A stretch of DNA of 64,000 bases from Kordia zhangzhouensis (GTDB taxonomy: Bacteria; Bacteroidota; Bacteroidia; Flavobacteriales; Flavobacteriaceae): the NCBI RefSeq assembly GCF_001005305.1, contig NZ_LBMH01000001.1:186001-250000 (forward strand), written 5' to 3'. Position numbers and translations under genes: made by a program. Below the pieces are notes generated by a model. It was given only the letters and a program-made list of their open reading frames with translations, did no database searches and was not told where the DNA came from. Shown one piece after another: positions 8,972-17,637 of this stretch. How positions within the stretch are numbered: the first letter of the stretch is position 1; the number at the start of each line of letters is the position of its first letter.

Positions 8972-9577
8972 ATGACAGCCATTTTAACTACTATATTTTT
9001 TCTAATTGCTGTAATTGACCCCATAGGTTCTGTTCCTGTATATTTGGAAGCCACCAAAGAATTTGATAGTGTTCACAAACGTAAAATTGCCATTAGAGCT
9101 TCTATTATTGCATTTATGATTTTGTTGTTCTTTATCGTGATTGGACAACTCATTCTTGAAGGTATGTCCATTTCTTTAGATGCTTTTCAGATTTCTGGAG
9201 GTGTGATTCTATTTTTATTTGCGTTAACGATGATTTTTGGTGATGGAAAACCAGAACGCGAAAAAAACCAAATAACTGATTATAAACATGTTACTGTTTT
9301 TCCTGTAGCCATTCCTTCTATTGCTTCACCTGGAGCAATTATGGCTGTAGTTTTAATGACAGATAATCACATTTATACCATTCAACAGCAAGCCATTACA
9401 ACTGCATTAGTTTTAGTTGTTATTGGTATTACTTGTTTAATTCTTCTAGCAGCAAGCGTAGTACAAGAACGTATTGGAAGTTATGGAATTACGGTAATTA
9501 GTAAAATCATGGGATTGATTTTGGCTTCCTACGCAGTACAAAGCATTTTAAGTGGTATTAGTAATTATTTTAATTGA
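8972..9577 (+). CDS. MarC family integral membrane protein
   Basis: A 201-residue protein with six predicted TM segments, the MarC hallmark DPIGSVPVYL near residue 16 and the PVAIPSIASPGAI stretch near 107. Family members are inner-membrane proteins once linked to multiple antibiotic resistance, but that link is not supported and the transported substrate is unknown. It is 5 bp downstream of the DUF3124-like lipoprotein gene. Confidence 0.88.
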   Translation: MTAILTTIFFLIAVIDPIGSVPVYLEATKEFDSVHKRKIAIRASIIAFMILLFFIVIGQLILEGMSISLDAFQISGGVILFLFALTMIFGDGKPEREKNQITDYKHVTVFPVAIPSIASPGAIMAVVLMTDNHIYTIQQQAITTALVLVVIGITCLILLAASVVQERIGSYGITVISKIMGLILASYAVQSILSGISNYFN

Positions 9578-9763
9578 TTCTTTACATACTGTATTACTAA
9601 TAAATTAGTGCTTTTTTCCTCTAAAACATTAACAGACTTTAACCCTTCATTATAAAATAATTAGGAAATTATTGAGTTATCTTTATAATAGAATGTAAAC
9701 CAATACTTATATGATAAAAATATTTACGTGAACATGTACTGATATTTTAATTTTTAAAATTTT

Positions 9764-10129
9764 ATGATTATGAGAAGACTCACATTTATATTTTTAGGTA
9801 TAGCACTTGTTGTTTTTTTAGCATATTCATTTACCAATGCTCCAACCGTGCACTCAGAAGATTGTATCTTAATCTCAGGAAAAGTAATCTCGGTAAAAGA
9901 AGGAACTTCTAGCAATATACAAATTCGACTGGAAAATGACAGTCACTATTATTACATTGATCGTGGCATGGAGAAAGGCGTAAATTTAGAGCAATTAAGT
10001 ACCAAAGTTTTAAATAAAACCGTTACTTTGTATTGCCCAAACCGATGGACCATTGTTAATCCTGATGGTATTGTACCTCAGATTTCAAAAATGGAAAAAG
10101 GCACTAGTGTGGTATACAGTGAATTTTAA
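9764..10129 (+). CDS. Exported protein of unknown function
   Basis: A 121-residue protein with an N-terminal signal peptide or membrane anchor (about residues 3-25). Two starts are possible, ATG 9764 and ATG 9770. The mature part is a small beta-rich domain (ISGKVISVKEGTSSNIQIRL) that resembles an OB-like fold by eye. The 186 bp between the MarC gene and this start hold no gene or structure that I can see. Confidence 0.6.
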   Translation: MIMRRLTFIFLGIALVVFLAYSFTNAPTVHSEDCILISGKVISVKEGTSSNIQIRLENDSHYYYIDRGMEKGVNLEQLSTKVLNKTVTLYCPNRWTIVNPDGIVPQISKMEKGTSVVYSEF

Positions 10130-10188
10130 TGAATGTTTGTATGCAATAATGATGCTTTCGGTCGGCACCTCTAAAATTTGAATAGTGC

Positions 10189-10467
10189 ATGAAAAATAAG
10201 AAAGTAACTAAAAAAACAACTTCACAAGAAAACATTTCCTCTTCACAACCAAGCTTTGTTTTTGGGAAGAAAAATTATGTCTTCATGTTTATTGGGCTCG
10301 CAGTTATTGCGCTTGGATTTATATTAATGGCAGGTGGCGGAAGCAACGATCCTAATGTATTCAACGAAGCCGTGTTCAGCGTAAGAAGAATTCACATAGC
10401 TCCAATGTTGGTAATCTTAGGGTTTGCCATTGAAGTATATGCTATTTTGTTGAATCCGAATTCCTAG
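10189..10467 (+). CDS. DUF3098 family membrane protein
   Basis: A 92-residue protein with a polar N-terminus, a FGKKNYVFMFIGLAVIALGF membrane segment (about 26-45), the GGGSNDPNVFNE loop and a second TM (about 68-86). This pattern defines DUF3098, a small Bacteroidota protein usually found between ftsX and uppP. Function unknown. It ends 3 bp before uppP, so the two are an operon. Confidence 0.85.
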   Translation: MKNKKVTKKTTSQENISSSQPSFVFGKKNYVFMFIGLAVIALGFILMAGGGSNDPNVFNEAVFSVRRIHIAPMLVILGFAIEVYAILLNPNS

Positions 10468-10470
10468 TTT

Positions 10471-11268
10471 ATGGACATTATTAATGCTATTATCCTTGGA
10501 ATTATTCAAGGACTTACAGAGTTTTTACCTGTTTCTTCTAGTGGACATATAGAACTTGGAAAAGCAATCCTTGATGCCGAAATTAAAGAAGATTTATTGT
10601 TTACGGTAGTTGTGCATTTTGCAACAGCACTAAGTACTATCGTTATTTTTCGAAACGATATTGCTACAATCTTTAAAGGTTTATTCCAATTTCGTTGGAA
10701 TGATGAAGCAAAATTCTCTGTAAAAATTATCTTATCAATGATTCCTGCTGCCTTAGTTGGTATTTTATTTGAAGATGAACTAGAAGCTTTATTTGAAGGA
10801 AACATTTTACTAGTAGGCTGCATGTTAGTCGTTACTGCTTTCCTTTTATATTTTGCTGATAAAGCTAAGAACACAGAAAAAAATGTAAGTTATTCAAATG
10901 CTGTAACCATTGGAATTGCTCAAGCTATTGCTATTTTACCAGGAGTTTCACGTTCTGGAGCAACAATTTCCACTTCTGTTTTGCTTGGTAATGACAAAAC
11001 CAAAGCTGCACGCTTTTCTTTTTTAATGGTCGTCCCTTTGATACTTGGAAAAATAGGAAAAGACATTTTAAGTGGTGATTTAGCATTAGAAAGTTCGCAA
11101 ATTGCTCCACTCGCTGCTGGGTTTGTTGCCGCTTTTGTTGCTGGATTATTTGCCTGTACATGGATGATAAATCTTGTAAAGAAAAGCAAACTTACCTATT
11201 TTGCTATTTATTGCCTTGTGGTCGGATTGATTGCAATAGGCTATGTAATTTACGACACTTTCTTGTAA
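10471..11268 (+). CDS. uppP: Undecaprenyl-diphosphatase
   Basis: A 265-residue polytopic membrane enzyme that recycles the lipid carrier C55-PP to C55-P for peptidoglycan and O-antigen synthesis. The conserved regions are present: QGLTEFLPVSSSGHIELG (about 14-31) and PGVSRSGATIS (about 157-167). Length is normal. The stop codon overlaps the truB start (TAATG at 11266-11270), implying translational coupling. Confidence 0.95.
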   Translation: MDIINAIILGIIQGLTEFLPVSSSGHIELGKAILDAEIKEDLLFTVVVHFATALSTIVIFRNDIATIFKGLFQFRWNDEAKFSVKIILSMIPAALVGILFEDELEALFEGNILLVGCMLVVTAFLLYFADKAKNTEKNVSYSNAVTIGIAQAIAILPGVSRSGATISTSVLLGNDKTKAARFSFLMVVPLILGKIGKDILSGDLALESSQIAPLAAGFVAAFVAGLFACTWMINLVKKSKLTYFAIYCLVVGLIAIGYVIYDTFL

Positions 11269-11954
11269 TGAAAACACTTGAAGAATATCAAGCGGGACAA
11301 ACATTATTGATTGACAAACCTTTAAACTGGTCTTCTTTTCAAGCAGTCAATAAAGTCAAATGGGCATTAAAATCTACTTTTAAAGTAAAAAAGTTAAAAG
11401 TTGGACATGCAGGAACATTGGATCCGCTTGCAACAGGTTTACTAATTATTTGTGTCGGGAAAAACACAAAAAAAATTGCTGAATATCAAGGGCAAACCAA
11501 AGAATATACTGGTACAATTACTGTTGGTGCTACTACGCCTTCATACGATTTAGAAAGTGATATCAATCAAACTTTTCCAACAGCTCATATTACAAATGAT
11601 ATTATTCATAAAACAACCGAACAATTTATTGGAGAGATTGATCAAAAACCACCTGTTTTTTCAGCTTTAAAAAAAGACGGAAAACGATTGTATGAGTTTG
11701 CTCGTGCTGGTGAAGAAGTAGAAATTCCTTCTCGGAAAATTACCATTCACGAGTTTGAAATTACACGCATTGAACTACCCGAAATTGACTTTCGAGTAGT
11801 ATGTAGTAAGGGAACTTATATTCGCTCTTTAGCACATGATTTTGGCCTAGCATTACAATCGGGAGCGCATCTTTCTGCTTTGCGTCGTACTAAAATTGGT
11901 GATTTTGATGTAAAAGAGGCCATTTCTCCTGAAGCATTTGGAAACTCTCTATAG
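11268..11954 (+). CDS. truB: tRNA pseudouridine(55) synthase
   Basis: A 228-residue enzyme that makes pseudouridine 55 in the T-loop of tRNAs. The catalytic motif GHAGTLDPLATG is at residues 46-57, with the catalytic Asp at 52. The KPPVFSALKKDGKRLYE and SKGTYIRSLA motifs follow. A longer open frame exists upstream but runs through uppP; ATG 11268, which overlaps the uppP stop, is the sensible start. No PUA domain is obvious, as in short TruB forms. Confidence 0.94.
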   Translation: MKTLEEYQAGQTLLIDKPLNWSSFQAVNKVKWALKSTFKVKKLKVGHAGTLDPLATGLLIICVGKNTKKIAEYQGQTKEYTGTITVGATTPSYDLESDINQTFPTAHITNDIIHKTTEQFIGEIDQKPPVFSALKKDGKRLYEFARAGEEVEIPSRKITIHEFEITRIELPEIDFRVVCSKGTYIRSLAHDFGLALQSGAHLSALRRTKIGDFDVKEAISPEAFGNSL

Positions 11955-11971
11955 GTTTCTAGTGAGTGCTC

Positions 11972-12583
11972 TTAAACAAGTTTTAGTAAATCTTCAACTG
12001 TGTTTTGTCCTTTATCTTTGTTATACCAAACTTGTAATTCTTTTTTAAATTCGGGTGTTAGCTTGCCATAAGTCGCTTTGTAATCGTTTACCATTTGAGT
12101 TGCTTTTGTAGGTCTCGGACCCCAATCGCCAATCACATTCCCAGAAGGAGCATCAATAGCAATTAACTTAGGAATGGCTTTCCCTCCATTAGTTAAAAAC
12201 TCATTCATCAGTGCTTCATTTTCATCTCTCAATACTATTTTAAGTGTGATGTTTTCATTTAACTCAGCCACTTTATTGATTACGGGCATTGTTTGCGCCG
12301 CATCTCCACACCAACTTTCTGTTAACACTAACCATGTAACATCGCCATTATACGATTTTATTTTTGAAATTGCTTCTTCAGAGAGTTTAACAGTCTTGTC
12401 TAATCGTTTCATTCGCTTGTCATTAAGCATTGTATAATTACTTAATGCTTCTGTTTGTTCTTCTCCTGTTGATTTTCCTTCTGTGACTAAAGTTTGAACT
12501 AAATCTCTGTATTCTTTATACGAAATTGCTTTTGCTTCGCTCTCTTGAATGATGTTTTTTATTGAAATATCTGTTGAAATCAT
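11972..12583 (-). CDS. Thioredoxin-family protein
   Basis: A 203-residue soluble protein with a thioredoxin-like fold. The segment WLVLTESWCGDAAQTMPVI (about 108-126) carries a CGDA sequence where thioredoxins have CGPC, so only one active-site Cys is left. No signal peptide, so probably cytoplasmic. Close relatives are annotated as thioredoxin family proteins without an assigned substrate. It converges on truB, with 17 bp between the stops. Confidence 0.8.
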   Translation of the reverse strand: MISTDISIKNIIQESEAKAISYKEYRDLVQTLVTEGKSTGEEQTEALSNYTMLNDKRMKRLDKTVKLSEEAISKIKSYNGDVTWLVLTESWCGDAAQTMPVINKVAELNENITLKIVLRDENEALMNEFLTNGGKAIPKLIAIDAPSGNVIGDWGPRPTKATQMVNDYKATYGKLTPEFKKELQVWYNKDKGQNTVEDLLKLV

Positions 12584-12703
12584 GGTTTTCTATTTTACTT
12601 TACATGAGTCGTTTTTTTGACTTGAACTTACAGTGTTGTAAATTTACAAAACAATCCAACGACGCTTACTGATGATTGTCATGAAATATTTAAAATAAAA
12701 CGC

Positions 12704-13288
12704 ATGGATTTTAGTGAAAAAAGAAGATGTGCTTGGTGCGGAAACGATCCGCTTTATACTGCTTATCACGATCAAGAATGGGGTGTTCCTGTTCGTGACG
12801 ATGCTACCTTATTTGAATTCCTCATTTTAGAGACTTTCCAAGCGGGTTTGAGTTGGATTACGATTCTGCGGAAGCGAGAAAATTTTAGAAAAGCTTTTGA
12901 TTATTTTGACTATCATAAAATTGCTCAATATGATGAAGACAAGTATCTCGATTTGTTACAAGATTCAGGCATCATTCGCAATAAGCTAAAAATAAAAGCA
13001 ACTATTACCAATGCACAAGCATTTATAAAGATTCAAGAAGAGTTTGGGAGTTTTTCCTCCTATATTTGGCAATTTACCAACGAAAAACCTATTCATAACG
13101 AGTGTAAAGATGAGAAACAAGTTCCTGCAACCACTGAAATCTCAGATGCGCTTAGCAAAGACCTCAAGAAAAGAGGGTTTAAGTTTGTAGGTTCTACAGT
13201 AATCTATGCGCACATGCAAGCAACAGGAATGGTAAATGATCATATAACAAGTTGTTTTCGCTATGAAGAAATAAAAAATATGTCATGA
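12704..13288 (+). CDS. tag: DNA-3-methyladenine glycosylase I
   Basis: A 194-residue base-excision repair enzyme that removes 3-methyladenine. The N-terminal RCAWCGNDPLYTAYHDQEWG and C-terminal HMQATGMVNDHITSC hold the Cys and His residues of the Tag zinc snap. ETFQAGLSWITIL is also typical. Length is normal. Its stop overlaps the start of the next gene by 4 bp (ATGA at 13285). Confidence 0.95.
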   Translation: MDFSEKRRCAWCGNDPLYTAYHDQEWGVPVRDDATLFEFLILETFQAGLSWITILRKRENFRKAFDYFDYHKIAQYDEDKYLDLLQDSGIIRNKLKIKATITNAQAFIKIQEEFGSFSSYIWQFTNEKPIHNECKDEKQVPATTEISDALSKDLKKRGFKFVGSTVIYAHMQATGMVNDHITSCFRYEEIKNMS

Positions 13289-13872
13289 AATATATTTGCT
13301 GGATATTTTTTTTAGGAATGACATTACCTATCACCGCTCAAAATTCCTATAAGCATGAAAAAGAAGAACGAATTGAAGCTAAAATGTTTCCTAAGAAAGC
13401 TTTGGAGCTTCTTCAACACACACTTCCCGAAAAGACAAAAAAGGTTAAGTACTACAAAGAGCAAGATAGCCTAAAAATAAGTTATGAAATCAAATTAAAG
13501 TTTAAAGGAGACTCGTTTAGTATTGAATTTGATAAAGATGGCACATTGGAAGATGTTGAAGTTATCATCAAAAAAAGAGAGATTTCAACAGAAACCTATG
13601 ATAAAATTAAATCCTATTTGAACAATCAATACGATTCATTTCGCATAAAAAAAATTCAGCGTCAATATAGAAATACTTCTCAAATAGCAGACAAGAAAGT
13701 TATTGAAGATGCTTTTCAAGAACATATAGGAAATCCATTTTTGTATGAGATTATTGCCGAAGTTAAAAAAGCTAAGAAGCGTTATTTTATTGAAATTACC
13801 TTTTCCAAACATGGTGATTTTCAATTGGTAAGAACCATTATAGGAAGCTCGTATGACCACATTTTATACTAA
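13285..13872 (+). CDS. Exported PepSY-like protein of unknown function
   Basis: A 195-residue protein with a cleavable signal peptide (about 1-18). The mature part seems to hold two similar alpha-beta units (around 35-95 and 100-185) with alternating lysines and acidic residues, resembling PepSY-like folds; this is a weak similarity judged by eye. It overlaps tag by 4 bp and the next gene by 20 bp, so all three are probably one transcript. Confidence 0.6.
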   Translation: MKYICWIFFLGMTLPITAQNSYKHEKEERIEAKMFPKKALELLQHTLPEKTKKVKYYKEQDSLKISYEIKLKFKGDSFSIEFDKDGTLEDVEVIIKKREISTETYDKIKSYLNNQYDSFRIKKIQRQYRNTSQIADKKVIEDAFQEHIGNPFLYEIIAEVKKAKKRYFIEITFSKHGDFQLVRTIIGSSYDHILY

Positions 13873-14539
13873 ACTTAACTATTTGCTTTTAATTGCTTTT
13901 TGTTCGTTTTCTTCGTATGCGCAGAAAGATTTTACTTTCTTTTTTGAGCCTTCTTTTGCTGTGAATCATGAGGTTAATGACTCTTATAAAGTAAACTTTT
14001 CGACTGTATCTAGAAATTATATGTATCGTGACAACACATCTGAATTTACAATACGACAGGTACAACTGGTCCATTTTTCAACATATAGCTTCAATTCAAA
14101 TCACAGTGTAAGCGCAGGCGTTATGTATCGCTTTCGAGAAAATTTTGAAGATAGTAGTAATGAACTTCGTTTTACGCAACAATACAATTATGCCTACCGA
14201 CCTAATGTAGTACGTTTTGGTCATCGTTTTCGAACAGAACAACGTATGACCACAGAAAACACAGTACATCGTTTCCGTTACCGATTCACTTTGGATTTTC
14301 CCTTAGAAGGTGAAAAACTAGATATTGGAGAAGCTTATTTTGTTGCCAATGGAGAGGCATTACTCAGCGTTGTAAAAACTGATACGCCACAAATTGACCA
14401 ACGTTTTACCACGCAAATTGGTTGGCAATGGACAGAAAATTTAAAGTTTCAAACAGGTTTGGAATATCGTTTTGAAGGTTATAATACTACGACACGAGAG
14501 ATTTTATTCATTCTTACGTCGTTGATTTTAAAGATTTAA
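13853..14539 (+). CDS. DUF2490 family outer-membrane beta-barrel protein
   Basis: A 228-residue protein with a signal peptide (about 1-23, ending SSYAQ) followed by alternating amphipathic strands rich in aromatic and Arg residues (for example RFGHRFRTEQR and YRFRENF). The pattern matches DUF2490, a small barrel family in Bacteroidota of unknown function. The start at 13853 overlaps the previous gene by 20 bp. The shared hairpin at 14549-14576 follows. Confidence 0.78.
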   Translation: MTTFYTKLNYLLLIAFCSFSSYAQKDFTFFFEPSFAVNHEVNDSYKVNFSTVSRNYMYRDNTSEFTIRQVQLVHFSTYSFNSNHSVSAGVMYRFRENFEDSSNELRFTQQYNYAYRPNVVRFGHRFRTEQRMTTENTVHRFRYRFTLDFPLEGEKLDIGEAYFVANGEALLSVVKTDTPQIDQRFTTQIGWQWTENLKFQTGLEYRFEGYNTTTREILFILTSLILKI

Positions 14540-14548
14540 GCAATAAAA

Positions 14549-14576
14549 AAAGTCAGAAGCATATACTCCTGACTTT
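14549..14576. terminator. Bidirectional terminator
   Basis: Stem AAAGTCAG / CTGACTTT. On the minus strand a run of seven T follows, so it mainly serves the small peptide gene 14613-14807. It can also end the tag-DUF2490 transcript. Confidence 0.75.
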
Positions 14577-14612
14577 CTACAAACTTTTATTTTACATAAA
14601 ACATGTTAAAGG

Positions 14613-14807
14613 CTAGTAATCTGCACCACATTGTAAAATTCCAGATGGTCCCCAACAAATTGTTTCAATACTTAAAGGTTCCGCAGGATCATCTTGACAA
14701 TTACAATATGTCTTTGAATTTGGTGCCGCACCAACAAGTTTTTCTTGTTTAAAGTTTGAAATTGCTTGTTTGTTTAACTTTAAACTTTTTAGGTTTTGTC
14801 TTTTCAT
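14613..14807 (-). CDS. Double-glycine-type leader peptide (putative RiPP precursor)
   Basis: A 64-residue peptide. The leader (1-27) is basic with the pattern MKRQNLKSLKLNK...I and ends in GA (26-27) where related peptides have GG. This leader type is known in Bacteroidota natural-product precursors (some are annotated as class I lanthipeptides). The predicted core has Cys at 35, 37, 51 and 60 plus Ser/Thr. No modification enzyme, protease or exporter gene is nearby. It has its own terminator, so it is monocistronic. Confidence 0.65.
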   Translation of the reverse strand: MKRQNLKSLKLNKQAISNFKQEKLVGAAPNSKTYCNCQDDPAEPLSIETICWGPSGILQCGADY

Positions 14808-14875
14808 AATATAAAATTTAAAAGTTATAAACTACAGTTCATAAAAAAGAAAAGATGTTACCCAGAATTAAAAAA

Positions 14876-15508
14876 TTAACTTAAAAAAGACAAAAATAGT
14901 TCTCTAGGAATTTCGTACGCACCCAAACTTTCCAAATGATTAGTATGCATTTGACAATCAATAATTTGACAACCTTCAGCTTGGAGTTTTCGCACTAAGT
15001 GAATAAAGCCAAATTTACTTGCATTGCTCTGAAAAGCAAACATACTTTCGCCACAAAACACGCGTCCTAAATTCACGCCATACACGCCGCCCACTAGCTT
15101 TTCATCGCGCCACACTTCTACAGAAGTGATATATCCCATGTTGAATAATTCCAAATACGCTTCTTGCATTTCGTTCGTAATCCACGTGCTGTCTTGTCCT
15201 GGACGTTTCACGGAAGCGCAGGTTTGAATTACTTCTTTAAAAGCGGTGTTGTAAGTCACGGAAAATGGTTGACGACGTAAAACTTGTTTCATGCTTTTTG
15301 ATACTTTTAATTCGTCAGGAAACAATACCATTCTCGGGTCAGGCGACCACCAAATAATAGGTTCATCTTCACCATACCAAGGGAAAATTCCGCTTTTATA
15401 AGCTAATAAAAGTCGTTCAGGTTGCAAATCGCCTCCTATAGCCAATATCCCTTCAGGAGAAGCTTTATGAACAGGTGGAAATGCTATTTGATCTGTTAAA
15501 ATATACAT
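14876..15508 (-). CDS. aat: Leucyl/phenylalanyl-tRNA-protein transferase
   Basis: A 210-residue enzyme that adds Leu or Phe to N-terminal Arg or Lys of proteins, marking them for ClpAP degradation by the N-end rule. Conserved motifs are GGDLQPERLLLAYKSGIFPWY, IWWSPDPRMVL, GGVYGVNLGRVFCGESMF and CQMHTNHLESLGA. Length is normal for the family. No clpA or clpS is in the window. Confidence 0.95.
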   Translation of the reverse strand: MYILTDQIAFPPVHKASPEGILAIGGDLQPERLLLAYKSGIFPWYGEDEPIIWWSPDPRMVLFPDELKVSKSMKQVLRRQPFSVTYNTAFKEVIQTCASVKRPGQDSTWITNEMQEAYLELFNMGYITSVEVWRDEKLVGGVYGVNLGRVFCGESMFAFQSNASKFGFIHLVRKLQAEGCQIIDCQMHTNHLESLGAYEIPRELFLSFLS

Positions 15509-15674
15509 GAAATAATTATACGTAAAATAACTGCTTTTCGAAAAGAAAAGGTAATACTTTGATTTTTAGTATTTTTTCGCCAAATTTGTAATTAGTCTTA
15601 ATACGTCTAAACATTTATTTTCATCATTGCTTTTTGAATTAGTGTATGAAGACTAAAGCCTAAAACCACAATAT

Positions 15675-15697
15675 TAAGTCCCGTTTTCGGGACTTTT
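15675..15697. terminator. Hairpin downstream of the AtoE-type transporter
   Basis: Perfect stem AAGTCCCG / CGGGACTT with a TTTT loop. The T6 run follows it on the plus strand, although the nearest genes on both sides are on the minus strand. On the minus strand it directly follows the transporter stop but has only a weak T tract. Confidence 0.55.
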
Positions 15698-15698
15698 T

Positions 15699-17090
15699 TC
15701 ATACTAAAAGCAATCCTAACACATATACTACTGTACCGACAAGCATTAGGATTATGGTATAAGGCAATATTTCTTTGGCTTTAAGTCTTGTAATGCCCAG
15801 TAAAGGTAATGCCCAGAATGGTTGAAGCATATTCGTAATTTGATCACCATATGCCAATGCCATAATTGCTTTTGGAAGCGGCACACCTAGTTCTAGTGCA
15901 GATTTGATTACTATAGGTCCTTGCACAGCCCATTGTCCACCACCACTCGGCACAAAAATATTTACTAGTCCAGCACTAAAAAAAGTAAAAATTGGCAGTG
16001 TTGTTTCTGTAGCAATAGATACAAAACTATCTGAAATCATTGTAACCATTCCAGAACTTTTCATAATGCCCATAATTCCAAAATACAAAGGAAATTGAAT
16101 TAAAATCCCTGATGTTCCTTTAATAGCTTCTTCTACAGCAGTGAGAAAACTTTTAAAGTTTCCATGCAAAAGTATCGCCAATCCAAACATGAAAAAGTTT
16201 AACATGTTTGGAGATATTTTGATTGTTGAAAGCGAATTCAAATTGTCTGCATACTGAAGAAAGAAAACAATTAATATTAAAATACCAAATATAATAGCAA
16301 GTGCAGGAGCATAATCCAATTTTTCAGCACCTTCTAAGTCATTCTTCTCTTTAGTGTTAAATTGATATTCAGGAAGTTCTAGTTTTATGGGCATTGCTTT
16401 TTTAGAAAGTATGTGTAGAGTAAAAGGTATTACCACAAGTAATACTGAGAAGAGAAGTAAGTTCCACCAACTAAAAATTGTACTACTTGAAGTAATAACT
16501 TCAGGAACTTTTCCATAAGTATCAATATCAAGTATACCGTTCATCAACTCTAATAGGTGACCTTGTTCTGCTACTTTAGAAGGAGCTGAACCACTAATTC
16601 CTCCATGCCAAACCATTAATCCGACATAACCAGATGCACCAACCAGTGGATAGTTAATGGGAATGTGATTTTGTTGCGCATGCTCTCCTACTTTACGTGC
16701 TAAAATTGCTCCAAAAATTAGTCCCAATCCCCAATTAAAAAAAGCAACTAACATTGTTGTTACACTTACAAGTACTACTGCATTAGTGGTGTTTGTAACT
16801 GATTTTGTAATTATTTGTATCAATGAGTTGACAGGCTTGCTAAGAACTAACACATGCCCTAATACCAAAATTAGCATCATTTGATAGGCAAATTCAAGCA
16901 AACTTGTATTCCAAAGTCCATTTTCCCAAAACGTAAGCACTTCCACAAAACGACGTCCCATTGAAGACGTTTCAGAACTTGTAAAAAGAGTAGCCAATAC
17001 TATTGTAATAATGGTAAGAAGTATTGCAATAGTAAATGGTGAAGGTAAATATTTTTTAAAAATAGTCTCTATCGTTTTGGTAATACGCAT
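15699..17090 (-). CDS. Short-chain fatty acid transporter family protein (AtoE-like)
   Basis: A 463-residue membrane protein with about 10-12 TM segments. It shows the AtoE-type features LGASGYVGLMVWHGGISGSAPSKVAE (split around residues 145-170), FFSAGLVNIFVPSGGGQWAVQ (about 365-385) and YGDQITNMLQPFWALPLLGI (about 405-425). AtoE proteins import short-chain fatty acids such as butyrate or acetoacetate. Substrate here is inferred from the family. It stands alone, without thiolase or CoA-transferase genes next to it. Confidence 0.87.
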   Translation of the reverse strand: MRITKTIETIFKKYLPSPFTIAILLTIITIVLATLFTSSETSSMGRRFVEVLTFWENGLWNTSLLEFAYQMMLILVLGHVLVLSKPVNSLIQIITKSVTNTTNAVVLVSVTTMLVAFFNWGLGLIFGAILARKVGEHAQQNHIPINYPLVGASGYVGLMVWHGGISGSAPSKVAEQGHLLELMNGILDIDTYGKVPEVITSSSTIFSWWNLLLFSVLLVVIPFTLHILSKKAMPIKLELPEYQFNTKEKNDLEGAEKLDYAPALAIIFGILILIVFFLQYADNLNSLSTIKISPNMLNFFMFGLAILLHGNFKSFLTAVEEAIKGTSGILIQFPLYFGIMGIMKSSGMVTMISDSFVSIATETTLPIFTFFSAGLVNIFVPSGGGQWAVQGPIVIKSALELGVPLPKAIMALAYGDQITNMLQPFWALPLLGITRLKAKEILPYTIILMLVGTVVYVLGLLLV

Positions 17091-17173
17091 AGTTAATTTT
17101 TGCGTGAATTTACAAAATTCTGTGATTTTTCTTTTTGCATAAATTCACCTCTTCCTTTTTGCTTTTATGAAAT

Positions 17174-17207
17174 AAAAAAACCTGCAATTAGAATATTACA
17201 GGTTTTT
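17174..17207 (-). terminator. Terminator of the flavin reductase-DUF3127 operon
   Basis: Stem AAAACCTG / CAGGTTTT extended inward by AAT/ATT. A run of T follows on the minus strand, downstream of the DUF3127 gene. Confidence 0.75.
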
Positions 17208-17257
17208 ATGTTTTTTTAAGACCTCTTGAGCCGTAATCAAGTGCTCATTTAGAATAT

Positions 17258-17632
17258 TTAGAATGGTAGATCATCATGATCTTCTTCATTAAAATCATTT
17301 ACAGGCTCAAATGCATCTGCTGGAGGAACTGGCGGCATTCCAGCAGGAGCTTCTTGTTGTAAACTTTCAATTCTCCACCCTTGTATAGAATTAAAATATT
17401 TAGTTTCACCTTGAGGATTAACCCATTCTCTACCACGAAGGTTGATGCTAATTTTTACAGGTTGTCCAACTTGGAAATTATTTAATAAGTCTGTTTTGTC
17501 TTGTACAAACTCCACCATTATGTGTTGCGGATATTGCTCTTCTGTCGTTACTACTACTTCACGTTTTCTAAATCCATTATTCCCAAACGTCTGCGTTTCT
17601 CCGATTAATTTAATTTTTCCCTGTACTTCCAT
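17258..17632 (-). CDS. DUF3127 protein, SSB-like OB domain with acidic DLPF tail
   Basis: A 124-residue protein from ATG 17632; an upstream frame to 17662 exists, but the family starts at MEVQGKIKLIG and the chosen start lies 5 bp after the previous stop. The body (about 1-95) looks like an OB fold similar to single-strand DNA-binding proteins. After a Pro/Ala linker, the C-terminus reads NEEDHDDLPF. That is almost the same tip as the SSB in this window (DDDDDLPF), which in SSB recruits repair and replication proteins. DUF3127 has no assigned function. Confidence 0.85.
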   Translation of the reverse strand: MEVQGKIKLIGETQTFGNNGFRKREVVVTTEEQYPQHIMVEFVQDKTDLLNNFQVGQPVKISINLRGREWVNPQGETKYFNSIQGWRIESLQQEAPAGMPPVPPADAFEPVNDFNEEDHDDLPF

Positions 17633-17637
17633 GTTAT

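Noticed and set aside
11160-11267. Upstream extension of truB inside uppP
   Set aside because: The extra residues do not resemble TruB, and ATG 11268 overlaps the uppP stop in a normal coupled arrangement.
14613-14807. Reading the GA-ended leader peptide as a random short ORF
   Set aside because: The leader matches two other peptides in the window and the gene has its own strong terminator, so it was kept as a gene.
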